From positions 520,659-584,658 of the forward strand of contig UESW01004422.1 in the NCBI GenBank assembly GCA_900491605.1: DNA of 64,000 nt. Reading direction: 5' to 3'. This DNA is from Calamus simplicifolius (taxonomy: Eukaryota; Streptophyta; Magnoliopsida; Arecales; Arecaceae). The translations under genes and the position numbers were made by a program. The notes below the pieces were generated by a model. That model was given only the letters and a program-made list of their open reading frames with translations. It was not told the origin of the DNA and searched no databases. Position 1 is the first letter of the stretch. Every line of letters starts with the position of its first letter. Below, one piece after another: positions 33,461 through 45,806 of this stretch.

Positions 33461-34583
33461 CTGTTCATGTAAAATAATCTGCAAGCGCACAGAATCGTAA
33501 AAAGTAGTAAAGTATTTTTAGAAAAGATGTCAAATCCACATAGATTAATTATGTTATTGAATACCAAAATTTACTAAATTAATTACTATTTAAAAAATTA
33601 AATATAAACAGAATGTTCTACTGTAAAATTATTTAATCTAAAAATTATCAAAGCATAAAAATTTAAATGTGTAAAAATATGATGAGAATAGATCTAGAGC
33701 GATGATTTCACCTAACAAATCTTACATAATTTATTCTTCTTAATTATTAAATTTTAATAATCCTATGTTGATGATTAAAAATTTCTTAATTATTCAATAT
33801 CTTCTCTCAAACTATATCAAAACTATCTCCAACTAGTAACTCCATATCTCTATATGAATTTAATTAATTGAAGACTCATTATATACTTTGAATTTTCTAA
33901 AAATTGCATTAATCACGGTAAAGTATCTTTACTTTCGCTCAACTAATTGTGTTTAATTCTAAATCTAAAATAACAAATCATTTCTTGGTCTCATTGTAAT
34001 TTAATTGATTAAACAATAAATTATAAGAATTAATCATAAGAAATAACAAATTACCTTTTAGTCTCATTATAATTTAATTAATTAAACAATAAATTATAAA
34101 CATTAATCATAAGAATTAAACACTCAATCATAGAAATATTAAAAATAAAATAACTAATAAATTAAATTATATGTTCATTGATATATTACATCAATGCTCT
34201 AGAAAAAGAAATTAGTTCATAATAAAAGTGAAAAAAAAACTAAAGAAACTTATGTTTTTCATTGGAAGCAATTGATGAACGTGCAGCTTCAATCCTCTCC
34301 CATTGAAAAACTCTAGAAGTCTTCAGCTCTTTATTCTCCTTCAATTAAAAATCCACTGCCTTTTCTTTATAGTTGGATGAATAAGATTAAAATTTAGCTT
34401 AAGCCATTGAATATAATATAAAAAATCACCATTTAAGAGTTTCTTCAAATGCGCTCTTCTTTCGCCGTTGGATGATAGATTGATGGATGAGATGGGCCCA
34501 TGAAAACCGCCCAAAGGAGACTCTCGAATGGAATGCGACATTTCTATGTTGAAAATTGCATGAAGTCCTTGGGTAACGTCCAT
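33461..34583. other. AT-rich insert in the Tat LTR (possible LTR of another element)
   Basis: Starts 'tgttcatgtaaaataatctg', unlike the surrounding LTR. Very AT-rich, no coding sequence. On the minus strand it would end '...gattattttacatgaaca' after 'gtgcgcttgcag', reminiscent of a Ty3/gypsy LTR 3' end. If so, the insert (33461-35618 plus 45807-46035, minus later insertions) may be a solo LTR. Its right boundary and target duplication are not clear. Confidence 0.4.
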
Positions 34584-34596
34584 GCTCTTCTTGCTT

Positions 34597-35231
34597 TTTT
34601 TTTTTTTGTACAAGCGAGCGATCACACCACTCTAGCACGAGTCAAACTCGATAGATCAGAGTACATAATTTGCTGCAAGATAACAAGGCAGTGATCACCA
34701 ACATACCAACCCTACAGACCAGGGTGACGAGCAACATCAGAGGCAACCCAATCAGCAACAGCATTGGCTTTCTAGTAGATATGACGGATCAATGGCGCGC
34801 AGGTGGACTGAAGAGAAGCTCAAATATCAGAAATCAGGGGATTGTGAGGGGTGCAAAGGTCCACCTCCCGTCTAATTCATCGGACAACCGTTAAAGAATC
34901 TCCTACTAACCGGCGAGAGCTCAACTGACAGACCACATAGATGATACCTGCCCGAGCATCTTGGAGCTCAGCCATAGGGACCAAAGTGTCTACCTGTCGC
35001 AAGTAACACTCCATCTAGCCCTCTAATAACATATCCAGATCCAGCAAGATGATCCGATACAGTACCATCAAAGTTCACTTTGATATAACTTAAAGATGAA
35101 GGCTTCCAAAAGATAGAGATCATAGAATGATGTACTGTCGAAGTAGTAGAGAAGTTCCAGAGACCAAACCTGTAGAGTGAATATCAAAAATAGAGCAAAA
35201 ATACTCCATTGCGAGGGAAACAAGCAGTGCA
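34597..35231 (-). mobile_element. 5'-truncated LINE fragment
   Basis: Minus-strand LINE 3' end. The T run at 34597-34607 is the A-tail, followed by 'gcgatcacaccactctagcacgagtcaa', the same 3' end pattern as the other LINE copies, and decayed RNase H coding. Flanks 'gctcttcttgctt' (34584-34596) and 'gctcttctcgctt' (35232-35244) form a 13-bp target duplication with one mismatch. Confidence 0.85.
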
Positions 35232-35244
35232 GCTCTTCTCGCTT

Positions 35245-35623
35245 CTTCGCTGCGTTAAATTCCGTTGAATCACTGCATTAAATCTTCACGCGTCAACGTC
35301 CACTTCACCGCATTAAATGCCATTGCCACTAGCTGGTCATCCAAGTCATCAATTTATTTGATGATCCAGATTCACTTTCATGTCTGCATCAAAAGCTTTG
35401 ACAAGCTAATCAGAATTGCTAGGTTGGATCCGTGGGTCAAAGAGTTGATCATCTCAGTATGTGACAAACTAGAGTCGCTTGGGAGAGACCATAGAAATGA
35501 TTCATTCTACTCCATTTCACCTATGGCTTATCAATAGCACGACAGAAAGACCTACTAATACTTGCCAAAAAATGTAGGACTAGAAGTTATATTAGGTTTT
35601 TGCACAGAAATTGTTGGTGTATA
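35245..35623. other. Continuation of the AT-rich insert
   Basis: Continuation of the segment entered by the LINE. No gene seen. It ends in 'gtata' (35619-35623), the left copy of the target duplication of the next element. Confidence 0.4.
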
Positions 35624-36937
35624 TGATAAACGCATAAATAATTATCATTAAATCTATTAATTAATAATTCAATATATCTATTATTATTTAATATTTTAAT
35701 ATTTTATATAATATTTTAGGTAAAACCTTATCAATTTAAAGAGCTCGATTTTAAGAATTTAACAACGCAAACGACACTCAAATCAGATTTAAGATGAGCC
35801 CGAAATTAATTTTATAAGGATTTAGCACGTATTATAAAGCAAAAATGGCACCCATTGCCAACTTCATCGTCTTCTCAGCCGAAGTTTCCTTCTTTTCTTT
35901 CGATTCTTCTCCTCTTCTAATCCAATCTTTTCTTCCACCAATTAAGCAATAAATTAGACTAAAAATTATCAAATTGGAAGAATAAACTTCATATGGAAAG
36001 AATTATAATCTCGTCCACAATTTCTCCGGGAATTCTTCGCACCACATCATCTCTGATATGGAAACAGATATTCTCCGTGTCTGGGCTGCGTGGACTTCTA
36101 CAAATAGCAGCGAGGAGGGAGCGATAGAGAGAACGAAGGCGACTGTTCCCAAGCCATTGGGAGTCCCCAAGAGCCGTTCGTGAGTTCCAAGCGTCCGTCT
36201 GGAGGCTCTATTTTGCGTCCTCTGGAGGCTCTGTTCTGCGTCCATCTGGAGGCTCTATCCGTGGTTCGTGGAGGCTTCGTTTGAAGGAGGAGACATCCGC
36301 AGATTGGGGAAGCTCTCCGTTCTTCCTCAATCGTGACCTCTGTTCGTGCCGTGGCTTGGAGGCTGCAAGAGGAAGAACGGAAGATCCGAGATGGCCATTG
36401 GGAGAGTGCGTTCCCAGGTTCTAGCTATTCGTGCCGTGGAGAAAGCTTTATTCCCAGGCGTTGCATCCGTGAGTTCTGTCCATGGAGGCTGATCTATTTC
36501 CATAACGAGTTCGTGATTCGGGAGGCACATGCAGAGGAGGAACAAAGACTTCAAATCGATTCAGCCTATCTTCAGCCTGATTTGGTTCAGAAATTTATTG
36601 TAATATGTTGCCTTCTTAATGTCATAACTTTTTAATTAATATGAAATAAAGTTTTATTCATGATAAAATATTATTAAATTTATTTAAGTAAAATAATTTA
36701 GACTGATTTATTCTTAAAAGGGACGGGCCGTGATCTACAAGTACGAGCCGTGCTCTTATAAGATAGACCATATCTTGATTATTTTGCACTACTAATTATC
36801 TACTTAGTTATCTATTTAGTTAAATTCATAAATTTATTTCAAGATAATCGCTAAGTCCATGTGGAATCGATCCCTTACTCTCACTATTCTATTAGTGAAA
36901 TTAAGGTGTTTTAATCGTTGCGCTACGACACGCATCA
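35624..36937 (+). repeat. 5' LTR of the Athila-like element
   Basis: 1,314 bp, starting 'tgataaacgcataaataatt' and ending 'ctacgacacgcatca'. It aligns with the 3' LTR throughout. The first 60 bases already show about six differences, all transitions. A GC-rich middle (36060-36560) has short direct repeats of 'tctggaggctct'. Reading frames inside it are not genes. Confidence 0.93.
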
Positions 36938-36942
36938 AATTT

Positions 36943-36960
36943 TGGCACCGTTGCCGGGGA
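36943..36960 (+). promoter_or_regulatory. Primer-binding site, tRNA-Asp type
   Basis: 'TGGCACCGTTGCCGGGGA' starts five bases after the 5' LTR. It matches the complement of the 3' end of plant tRNA-Asp with one mismatch (A for G at position 5). Confidence 0.8.
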
Positions 36961-38051
36961 CTTAAGTGTGTTATTTTGAAAAATTAAAAAATATAAATAA
37001 AAATAAATTAGATTAATTTTCTTAATTTTCATTTAATTTTTTTGAATTTTATTATTTCTTTATTTTAATTGTTAGAATTTATTTTCTTTTAACATAAAAA
37101 AGAAATTATTACTTTCCTTCTTGTTACAAATCCACTTTTAACCTAATCAAAATTTTCCTTTTAATTAACTTACCTTAAAAAAAACCTAAAGAAAACCCTA
37201 AGACACCTTCCATAAAACATAATTAATTTAAAAATATATATATATAAATAAAAATAATATAAATAAAATAATTATTTTATTTCTATGCTTAGATTGACTT
37301 AGGTAAATTATTTTCTAAAAAAAACTCAAAATTCTTCCATTGACATCTCATAATTTATTAGAAAATTAGAAACCTAATCACAAAAATCTTTAAAAAAATA
37401 ATTAGATTAATTTTGTTTGATAATTTCAAGAGCTGGACATCTGCTTGTTGCATAGCATTTTCATAATTAACTTTAAGGGCACAAACCCCTAATCAAGATA
37501 AGGTGGGATTTTATTACCCTTCTTGGCCCACAAACCACATCCTTCATTTTGCATTAACCTAAACCTTTAACTCTAAAATTAACTAGACGTCAGCCCCTAA
37601 GGAACTCGAGCTCAATAGGACAAGGCACCCAAAAGAGTTGGACTGGGTTAAAATTGACTGCTTAACTGGTGTCTAAAAAAGGAAAGGAAAGTGGTTACTT
37701 AATTGGTTTTGTTCGCTTACCTAGTAAGCAACGGGGACCCCCACTGACCTTACCCTTAACTGGCTAGTTGATCAGCTAATTTTTGACTTGAGGGCTCCAA
37801 GGCGGTCTTGGAAGTTAGGAGCTGTCTAGATCTAGGGTAAACCTAGAATAGAGAGTCTAATCTTTGTTAACTTGATTGCTAAGAATTATTAATCCTAATT
37901 AAATTATTCATTGCTCTTAGTCTAGGAATATTTTAGGGTATTTTTTTAGAATCTCCTTCTTTTTCTTATATAATAATAATAATAATAATATTAAATATTA
38001 AAATAAAAAAAAAATTGAATTATTGTTTGTTTTAGAGTCATTGTTAGGTGT
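36961..38051 (+). other. Leader region of the Athila-like element
   Basis: Untranslated leader between primer site and gag. AT-rich with an (ATA)n run near 37972-37995. No gene seen. Confidence 0.7.
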
Positions 38052-39891
38052 ATGCTTGGTCGCCGATCGTTGCAACCCAACCTTATACCCTTAGATCCTG
38101 AGATAGAAAGAACTATTAGAGCAAACAGACTCAGAATTATGGATCCTAATAACGAAAATAATCAACCACGACAGTTAAAAGAGTATTTCACTCCTTCAAG
38201 GTATACCTACTCTCCCTGCATTCAAGTGCCTCCAGTAGAGGCTGTCCAATATGAAATTAAGTCAAGTGTAATCCAAATGTTACCATCTTTCTATGGACTT
38301 ACAAATGAGGATCCCTACAAACACTTAGATGAATTCTTGAAAATTTGCTCAACTGTCAAGATTCAAAATTTCTCTGATGATGCACTTAGGCTTAAGTTAT
38401 TCCCTTTTTCCCTAAAAGATAAAGCCAAGTATTGGTTAAATTCATTAGACACTGTTATAATTTCAACTTGGGATCATCTTCAGAGAGAGTTTCTTAAGAA
38501 ATATTTTCCTATAGGAAAAACGAATCAAATTAGAAAAGCCATAACAAGTTTTTCCCAGACAGATGGAGAAATGTTTCATGAGACATGGGAGAGATTCAAA
38601 GAACTGATTAGAAAATGTCCACATCATGCCATACCCAAATGGCAACTGGTTCAGTGCTTTTATGATGGTTTATCAGAAAAGCATCGGCAAATGGTTGATG
38701 CTTCATGTGGTGGGACATTTATGTTAAAAATGAACATGAAGCTTGGCAACTCTTTGAGACATTGAGTGAGAATTCATTACATCACATGTCAGTTGCTCGT
38801 CGAGACCCTCCCATAGGAACCTAAAAGAGGTGGAATATATGAAATAGGTCATTCTACAGATATCTATACTAAGGTAGATGAATTATCCCATAAACTTGAC
38901 CGGATTCTACAAGTTGGAAACATCTCTTCCCCATCTACTCAATTACATGAGGTTGCATAATTTGTTCGAGTCCAACCCATTCTATAGGTGAATGTCCAGC
39001 TGCATACCAATTTCTGAACTTGTTCAAGAGCAAGCCCACCAAGCCCAAACCCGATTGGCTCCTAGAACAGGAAATGATCCATATGCAAATACTTACAATC
39101 CTGGCTGGCGAAATCATCCAAATTTTTCTTGGAAACCTCAACCTGTAACCAATTCATCATCGATCAGACCTAATTATCAAGAAACCAATTTTAGAAGCAT
39201 GCCATATTCACAATACCCAAACATCCCACAACCTCCACCGAATAATCATCCTACTTTTGAAGACAAAGTGTTACAAGCATTGAAAGGGCTAGAAATGAAT
39301 ACTCAAATCCTTCACTCCCACACACAATCTATTGCAAAACTAGAAACTCAGATAGGTCAATTAGCCACAGCATTCAGTAGAAGGGAGGAGGGTAAGTTAC
39401 CTAGTCAGCCTATCGATAACCCGAAAGGACAATTCATGGCTGAGGGTTCCAATAGTCCTGACAAATTTCCAGAACATGCTAAATCAGTCATGACTCTCAG
39501 AAGTGGAAAAATATTGAACCCACCTGAACCAACCCAGAAATTAGAAGTGGCTAAACCAGAAAAGAGAAGAAATGAAGAAGAAAAGGAATTCAATGATCAA
39601 GCAATCACACCTAAAGCCCCATTCCCTAGTGCTTTAGAATCTCCTTTGTCTTCAGATAAGAAGAATATAAAAATGAATGAGATGCTTGAGTTATTTAAGC
39701 AAGTCCAAATAAACTTACCTCTTCTCGATGCTATCAAGCAAGTTCCGGCTTATGCCAAATTTTTGAAGGATCTATGCACACAAAAACGGAAAGCCAAGTC
39801 ACAAATACCAAAAAAGATCCATTTGACTGAGCAAGTCAGCTCAATAACCCCACCCAAACTAAAAGATCCTGGTACCCCGACCCATTACTAG
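38052..39891 (+). pseudogene. Gag of the Athila-like element, broken
   Basis: Starts 'MLGRRSLQPNLIPLDPEIER'. The capsid core includes 'FYGLTNEDPYKHLDEFLKIC', 'LKLFPFSLKDKAKYWLNSL' and 'WERFKELIRKCPHH', typical of Athila/Tat gag. A frameshift near 38725 and stops near 38823-38990 separate this part from the rest. A decayed knuckle segment ('THSIGECPAAYQF'-like) lies near 38970-39020. The second open part (38992-39891) has a Pro/Gln/Asn-rich stretch and the 'KSVMTLRSGKILNPP' motif common to Athila elements, then 'LPLLDAIKQVPAYAKFLKDL'. Confidence 0.85.
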
Positions 39892-40350
39892 ATTTGGGTG
39901 CGAGTGTAAACCTTCTCCCAAGTTCAGTGTATGAGTTATTTGGATTTGGAGAGTTGAAACCCACAACGATAACACTACAATTGGCAGATAGATCAGTCAA
40001 AGAACCTTGTGAATATTGGAAGATGTATTAGTAAAGGTAGATGAATTCTATTTTCCTGTCGACTTTCCTTGTGTTAGATATGGAATCTAGCGGTAATCCT
40101 AACCAAATTCCCATCATCCTTGGACGACCTTTTCTAGCTACCGCTAATGCATGTATAAATTGTAGAACAGGTGTGATGGATGTATCTTTTGGAAACAAGA
40201 AGATGAGATTAAATATTTTTAATGCTTCCCAAGGACCACCTGTGTATGATTTAAATGAAGTAAACATGATAGAGGAAGTTGTAGATAAGAAATTCAAAGT
40301 TTGCTTGATTCGATCCTTTACAAACATGTCTTACACATTTTGGAATAGAT
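39889..40350 (+). pseudogene. Aspartic protease region, Athila-like element
   Basis: Reads 'LDLGASVNLLPSSVYELFGF', the Athila protease active-site pattern (D-L-G), then after a small deletion near 40015 'IPIILGRPFLATANACINC', the second conserved block with the ILGRPFL motif. A stop near 40350 separates it from the linker to RT (40387-40656, Pro-rich). Confidence 0.8.
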
Positions 40351-40612
40351 GACTTTGATATTGATGAGTATACCAAAGAGATAAACATGTTATTAGAACC
40401 ACCTAAGTTCGACACCATCCCTCCTTGGACTATAAAATATGAACCACTTCCAACTAAACCAAACCCTTTAATACCATCCTTGGAAGAACCACCCCAACTA
40501 GAATTGAAACCTCTTCCAGATGACTTAAAATATTCATTCCTTGGACCCAATGATACCCTTCCAGTAATCATTGCATCTACCCTAACCTCTGAGCAGGAAG
40601 ATAAATTGGTAG

Positions 40613-41516
40613 ATGTACTTAAAGAACATAAAGAGGCAATTGGATGGAATAGCTGATCTTAAGGGAATTGACCCTTCCGTTTGCATGCACCACATTCATA
40701 GTGAAATTGAAGCCAAACCACATAGAGACATGCAACGAAGGCTAAATCCAAACATGAGGGATGTTGTTAAGAAAGAAGTAGTAAAATGGCTTGATGCTGG
40801 TATTATTTATCCAATTTCAGATAGTCAATGGGTCAGTCCAATCCAAGTAGTACCTAAAAAGTCGGGTATTACCGTGATTAAAAATGAAAAGGGCGAATCA
40901 ATTCCTACTCGCACATCAACTAGTTGGAGAGTGTGTATAGATTATCGAAAGTTGAATGCCGTGACTAGAAAAGACCACTTTCCTTTGCCTTTTATCGATC
41001 AAATTCTAGAACGGCTAGCGGGACAAAGTTTTTTTTGTTTCTTAGATGGATATTCAGGATACAATCAAGTCCCAGTATTTCCTACAGATCAAGAAAAGAC
41101 CACCTTCACCCCTTTGGAACATTTGCCTTTAGACGCATGCGTTTGGTCTTTGTAATGCACCAGCCACTTTTCAACGATGTATGTTGGCCATATTTTCTGA
41201 TATGATTGGTCAATTTTTGAAAGTATTTATGGATGATTTTTCAATTTTTGGTGCGTCATTTGATAGCTGCCTCGAGAACTTGACTAAGGTACTGAAACGA
41301 TGTATGGAAATGAATTTAGTCCTAAGTTGGGAGAAGAGCCATTTTATGGTTCGTGAGGGAATTGTGCTCGGACACATTATTTTAGAGCGAGGTATTGAGG
41401 TTGATAAAGCCAAGGTTAAATTGATCTCAAATCTACCACCCCCAACCTCAGTTAAACAAGTACGATCTTTCCTTGGTCATGTTGGTTTTTATAGACGTTC
41501 ATCAGGATTTCAGTAA
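40613..41516 (+). pseudogene. Reverse transcriptase, Athila-like element, broken
   Basis: Would copy element RNA into DNA. Conserved blocks: 'WVSPIQVVPKKSGITVIKNE', 'TSWRVCIDYRKLNAVTRKDH', 'FPLPFIDQILERLAGQSFF', 'FLDGYSGYNQV', and after a frame break at about 41115-41150, the catalytic 'KVFMDDFSIFG' and 'LGHIILERGIEVDKAKV'. The catalytic F-M-D-D is intact. A second frame break near 41505 joins into the connection and RNase H. Confidence 0.9.
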
Positions 41517-42239
41517 AATTTCTAGACCATTGTGTAATTTATTGACCAAAGATAGTTCTTTTAATTTTGATGAAGATTGTCTAAAAGCTTATAACATCCT
41601 TCGAACTGCTTTGACCACTGCACTAATTATCAAGCTCCCAGATTGGACCATACCTTTCGAAATCATGTGTGATGCTTCTGATTATGCTGTAGGGGCAGTT
41701 TTAGGACAGAAACTCAATCGAGAACCCCATGTAATTTATTATGCTAGCAAAACTCTTTCAGATGCACAAATGAACTATACTACCACTGAAAAAGAATTAC
41801 TAGCAGTTGTGTTTGCCCTAAAAAATTTAGATCATATCTGTTAGGCTCTAAGGTTTTAGTTTATTCTGATCATACAGCATTGAGGCATCTTTTATCAAAA
41901 AAGGATACAAAACCCAGACTGATTAGATGGATCCTTCTATTACAAGAATTTGACCTAGAAATCTTAGATAAGAAGGGTTCTGAAAATATGGTAGCAGATC
42001 ACATCTCTAGGATCTCAGTGGAATACAATAAAGAAATAATTAGAGATAGATTTCCTGATGAGCAATTGTTCTCAATTTCCCATAGCAGTCTTCTCTGGTT
42101 TGCCCACATTGTGAATTATTTGGCAACAGAAAAAGTACTTCCCACTGGACAAAACAAGAAAAAGATAGATTTTTCTCACATATCAAATATTACTTTTGGG
42201 AAGACCCTGAATTATTTAAATACTGTTCAGATCAGGTGA
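41517..42239 (+). pseudogene. RNase H and linker, Athila-like element
   Basis: RNase H residues are visible in order: Asp in 'FEIMCDASDYAVGAVL', Glu in 'TTTEKELLAVVFA', Asp in 'VLVYSDHTALRHL' and Asp in 'ENMVADHISRI'. A frame change near 41840 breaks the domain in two. It degrades element RNA after reverse transcription. The linker to integrase follows. Confidence 0.85.
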
Positions 42240-43381
42240 TTAGGCAATGTGTCCCAGAGAGTGAATTCAAAAGTATACTTAACTTCTGTCATTCTTTTGC
42301 CTGTGGAGGACATTTTAGTGGAAGGAAAACTACAGCAAAGGTACTACAAAGTGGGTTTTATTGGCCAACTCTTTTTAAAGATGCGCATGAATTTGGTCGT
42401 AATTGTCTCCAATGTCAATAAATAGGAAATATTTCTTGAAAAGACATGATGCCCCTAAACCCTATCTTGGTTGTAGAAATTTTTGATGTATGGGGTATTG
42501 ATTTTATGGGCCCATTTTCTTCCTCTTTCGGATTCAAATACATTTAGTGGCAGTTGATTGTGTGTCAAAATGGATTGAAGCCAAACTCGAACCAATAACC
42601 ATAAAATTGTAATCAAGTTTATTCATCATAACATCCTTAGTCGTTTTGGATGCCCAAGGGCTATAATTAGTGATGGGGGTACACATTTCACGAATAGACA
42701 CTTTGAAGGATTAATGAACAAATATGGAATTACTCATAAGGTAGCTACACCTTATCATCCCCAAACTAGTGGCCAAGTTGAAATATCAAATAGAGAAATT
42801 AAACATATCCTTGAAAAAATGGTGAGACATGATAGGAAAGATTGGTCAGAACGTTTGGATGATGCATTATGGGCTTATCGTACTGCATTTAAAACTCCCA
42901 TAGGAATGTCTTCTTACCGGCTCGTATTTGGAAAGGCCTGCCATTTACCTGTAGAATTGGAACACCGTGCATTTTGGGCCATCAAATAATTTAATTATGA
43001 TATAAAAAAGGCAGGTGTTTTAGAAAACTTCAATTGAATGAGTTAGAAGAGCTACGAAATGATGTATGAGAGCTCAAAAATTTATAAAGAACGAACCAAA
43101 GCATATCATAACAAATTTCTTAGTAGAAAAATTTTTGAACCAAATCAAAAAGTATGGCTTTACAATTCAAGATTACACCTTTTCCCCAGAAAACTTCGTT
43201 TACGATGGAATGGACCTTTATAGTAACTCAAGTATTTCCCCGTGGAGCTGTAGAGCTTAAAGACCCAAAGCAGGGAAATATATTCAAAGTAAATGGCAAA
43301 CGTTTGAAACCATATATAGAAGAAATTAATGATGGAGAAGTTGTTGAATCAATTGATCTTGTGAACCCAACACTATCATAA
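42236..43381 (+). pseudogene. Integrase, Athila-like element, broken
   Basis: An HHCC zinc domain ('CHSFACGGHFSGRKTTAKVL', 'GRNCLQCQ') at 42236-42419 ends in a stop. The catalytic core is in pieces: first Asp in 'VWGIDFMGPF' near 42490-42515, second Asp in 'ISDGGTHF' near 42670, Glu in 'GQVEISNREIKHILEKM' near 42780. The DDE residues are all kept. 'LWAYRTAFKTPIGMS' follows. The C-terminal part (43066-43381) is frame-shifted. No chromodomain is seen. Confidence 0.88.
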
Positions 43382-44475
43382 TGAGCAGCACAGTCTGGCT
43401 GAAGACTTTAAACTTAGCGCTCTGGGAGGCAACCCAGTTTATTAGTTATTTTTAACTTTCTATTTTTTTAGTATGATCTGTTCTTTTAGTATGACCAGAG
43501 AAGAGTAACAGAAGTAGATTGAAAGAAGATGGCAACAATGAAACCTCCAACCTTCAAATACTCTACCAGGTAGTATCTTTCCTTGAAAGTAATTTTCCTT
43601 TCATTAGGAACAATGAAAATTAAGTTGGGGGGGAGGAAAAAGAATAAATCCTCGAGTAAAACTATAATCAGATGTGTGTACCAAATTCTATCTCAATTTG
43701 AAGTTAATCAAGCAGTCTATGAATGATTAATGGTTAGATTATTTTTGAGATACTGAGGAATAAATTATTAAGAAAACCTAATAAAAGGTAGGTTTAGCCC
43801 AGAAAAATTTTTAGAATAATTTCAGACCCTCCTGACCACTGATCTTAATAGTACAATCTACTTAATAAGGGTATGGATGAAAATATCGTTAAAAAAATCA
43901 CTCTTAAAGTTAATAAATTATGTTCTTAGCATTTATCACTAAGTAACCGGGCCCCGTCACCTAAGAAAGTGATGTTGTTTGCGTAAAAAGGTGGGAATGT
44001 AAAAGAACCTAAGTAGAGTCAGTCCTACCTAAAGCCTTTTTGACTCGAGTTAGTAAGTCCGAGGGGTGTTTTACACCTAATGCCCTAAAACCAATTGGTT
44101 TGGGAGCCATTGGCCTAAAGCTCGCTACAAGGATTAATTAGAAAGCAAGAGGTTAGGACATTACACTGACTTTACACATAAATAAATAAATAAGAGAACT
44201 AAAGTACAAAAGATACTATACTCAACCCAAATTAAGTTAGAAGACTTAATTAGAGAAGTGGAAAGTTGGTGAAGAAAGACTTCTATAAATTATTATGGAC
44301 TACACTTTATTACTAAATGGGTAAACTTAATAATCCAAGGAAGTACCTCCCTTATGATCTAACCAAAAAATTTTAAGAAGAACGGTAAGATAACTATCAA
44401 TTCTTGGACTAGCTTGGTACATATTTCTAAATTTCTTATTTGCTCGAGGATGAGTAAGATTCAAGTTGAAGGGAG
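43382..44475 (+). other. 3' non-coding region and PPT of the Athila-like element
   Basis: No env or other protein frame. It contains 'ctctgggaggcaaccca' (about 43419-43435), a motif often seen downstream of integrase in this group, and a G-rich purine stretch 'aagttgggggggagg' near 43622 that may be an internal polypurine tract. The bases just before the 3' LTR, 'caagttgaagggag' (44462-44475), are the likely primer for plus-strand synthesis. Confidence 0.65.
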
Positions 44476-45801
44476 TGATAAATGCATAAATAATTATCAC
44501 TAAACCTATTAATTAATAATTCAACGTACCTATTATTATTTAATATTTTAATATTTTATATAATATTTTAGGTAAAACCTTATAAATTTAAAGAGCTCGA
44601 TTTTAAAAATTTAACAACGCAAACGGCACTCAAATCGGATTTAAGATGAGCCCAAAATTGATTTTATAAGGATTTAACACGCATTATAAAGCAAAAACGG
44701 CACCCATTGCCGACTTCATCGTCTTCAGTCGAAGTTTCCTTCTTTTCTCCCGATTCTTCTCCTCTTCTAATCCAATCTTTTTCTCCACCAATTAAGCAAT
44801 AAATTAGACTGAAAATTATCAAATTGGAAGAATAAACTTCACATGGAAAGAATTATAATCTCGTCTGCGATTTCTTCGGGAATTCTTCGCACCGCGTCAT
44901 CTTTGATATGGAAACAGATATTCTCTGCATATGGGCCGCCTCTAGACTTCTACAAATAGCAGCGAGGAGGGAGCAATAGAGAGAACGGAGGTGGTTGTTC
45001 CCAAGCCATTGGGAGTCCCCAAGAGCCGTTCGTGCGTTCCAAGCAACCGTCTGGAGGCTCTGTTTTGCGTCCGTCTGGAGGTCTGTTCTGCGTCCGTCTG
45101 GAGGCTCTATCCATGGTTCGTTGAGGCTTCGTTTGAAGGAGGAGACGTCCGCGGATTGGGGAAGCTCTTCGTTCTTCCTCAATCATGACCTCTGTTCGTG
45201 CCGTGGCTTGGAGGCTGCAAGAGGAAGAACGGAAGATCCGAGGTGGCCATTGGGAGAGGAGGAAGGGCAATTGGGAGCTATCGTGCGTTCCTAGGTTCTA
45301 GCTATTCGTGCCGTGGAGAAAGCTATGTTCCCAGGCGCTGCATCCGTGAGTTCTTTCCATGGAGGCTGATCTGTTTCCATAACGAGTTCGTGATTCGGGA
45401 GGCACATGCAGAGGAGGAACAAAGACTTCAGATCTTCAGCCTGGTTTGGTTCAGGAATTTATTGTAATCCGTTGCCTTCTTAATGTCATAACTTTTTAAT
45501 TAATATGAAATAAAGTTTCTATTCATGATAAACTGTTATTAAATTCTATTTAAATAAAAATAATTTAAACTGATCTATTCTTAAAAGGGACGGGCGATCT
45601 ACGGGTACGAGCCGTGCTCTTATAAGATAGATCATATCTTGATTATTTTGCACTACTAATTATCTACTTAGTTATCTATTTGATTAAATTCATAAATTTA
45701 TTTCAAGATAATCGCTAAGTCCATGTGGAATCGATCCCTTACTCTCACTATTCTATTAGTGAAATTAAGGTGGTTTAATCATTGCGCTACGACACGCATC
45801 A
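44476..45801 (+). repeat. 3' LTR of the Athila-like element
   Basis: 1,326 bp, starting 'tgataaatgcataaataatt' and ending 'ctacgacacgcatca'. Relative to the 5' LTR it has an extra segment of about 27 bp near 45260-45288 ('aggaggaagggcaattggga') and many point differences. Confidence 0.93.
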
Positions 45802-45806
45802 GTATA

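Larger units (their letters stand above)
35624..45801 (+). mobile_element. Athila-like Ty3/gypsy element with both LTRs
   Basis: A complete-length but broken LTR retrotransposon: 5' LTR 35624-36937, PBS 36943-36960, gag, protease, RT, RNase H, integrase, about 1.1 kb of non-coding 3' DNA, PPT, 3' LTR 44476-45801. 'gtata' precedes it at 35619-35623 and follows it at 45802-45806, a perfect 5-bp target duplication. The tRNA-Asp-type primer site and the motifs 'DLGASVNLLP' and 'FMDDFSIF' point to the Athila lineage. No env-like frame follows integrase. It lies inside the AT-rich insert, itself inside the LTR of the Tat-like element, so it is among the youngest layers. Confidence 0.93.

Noticed and set aside
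36003..36635. Open frames inside the 5' LTR (and the same in the 3' LTR at 44850-45467)
   Set aside because: They lie in the GC-rich part of the LTR, are not conserved in frame between the two LTRs, and match no protein family.
43622..43640. Polypurine stretch as the true 3' LTR primer
   Set aside because: It lies about 840 bp before the 3' LTR; the stretch directly next to the LTR (44462-44475) is the better candidate, though the internal one could be secondary.
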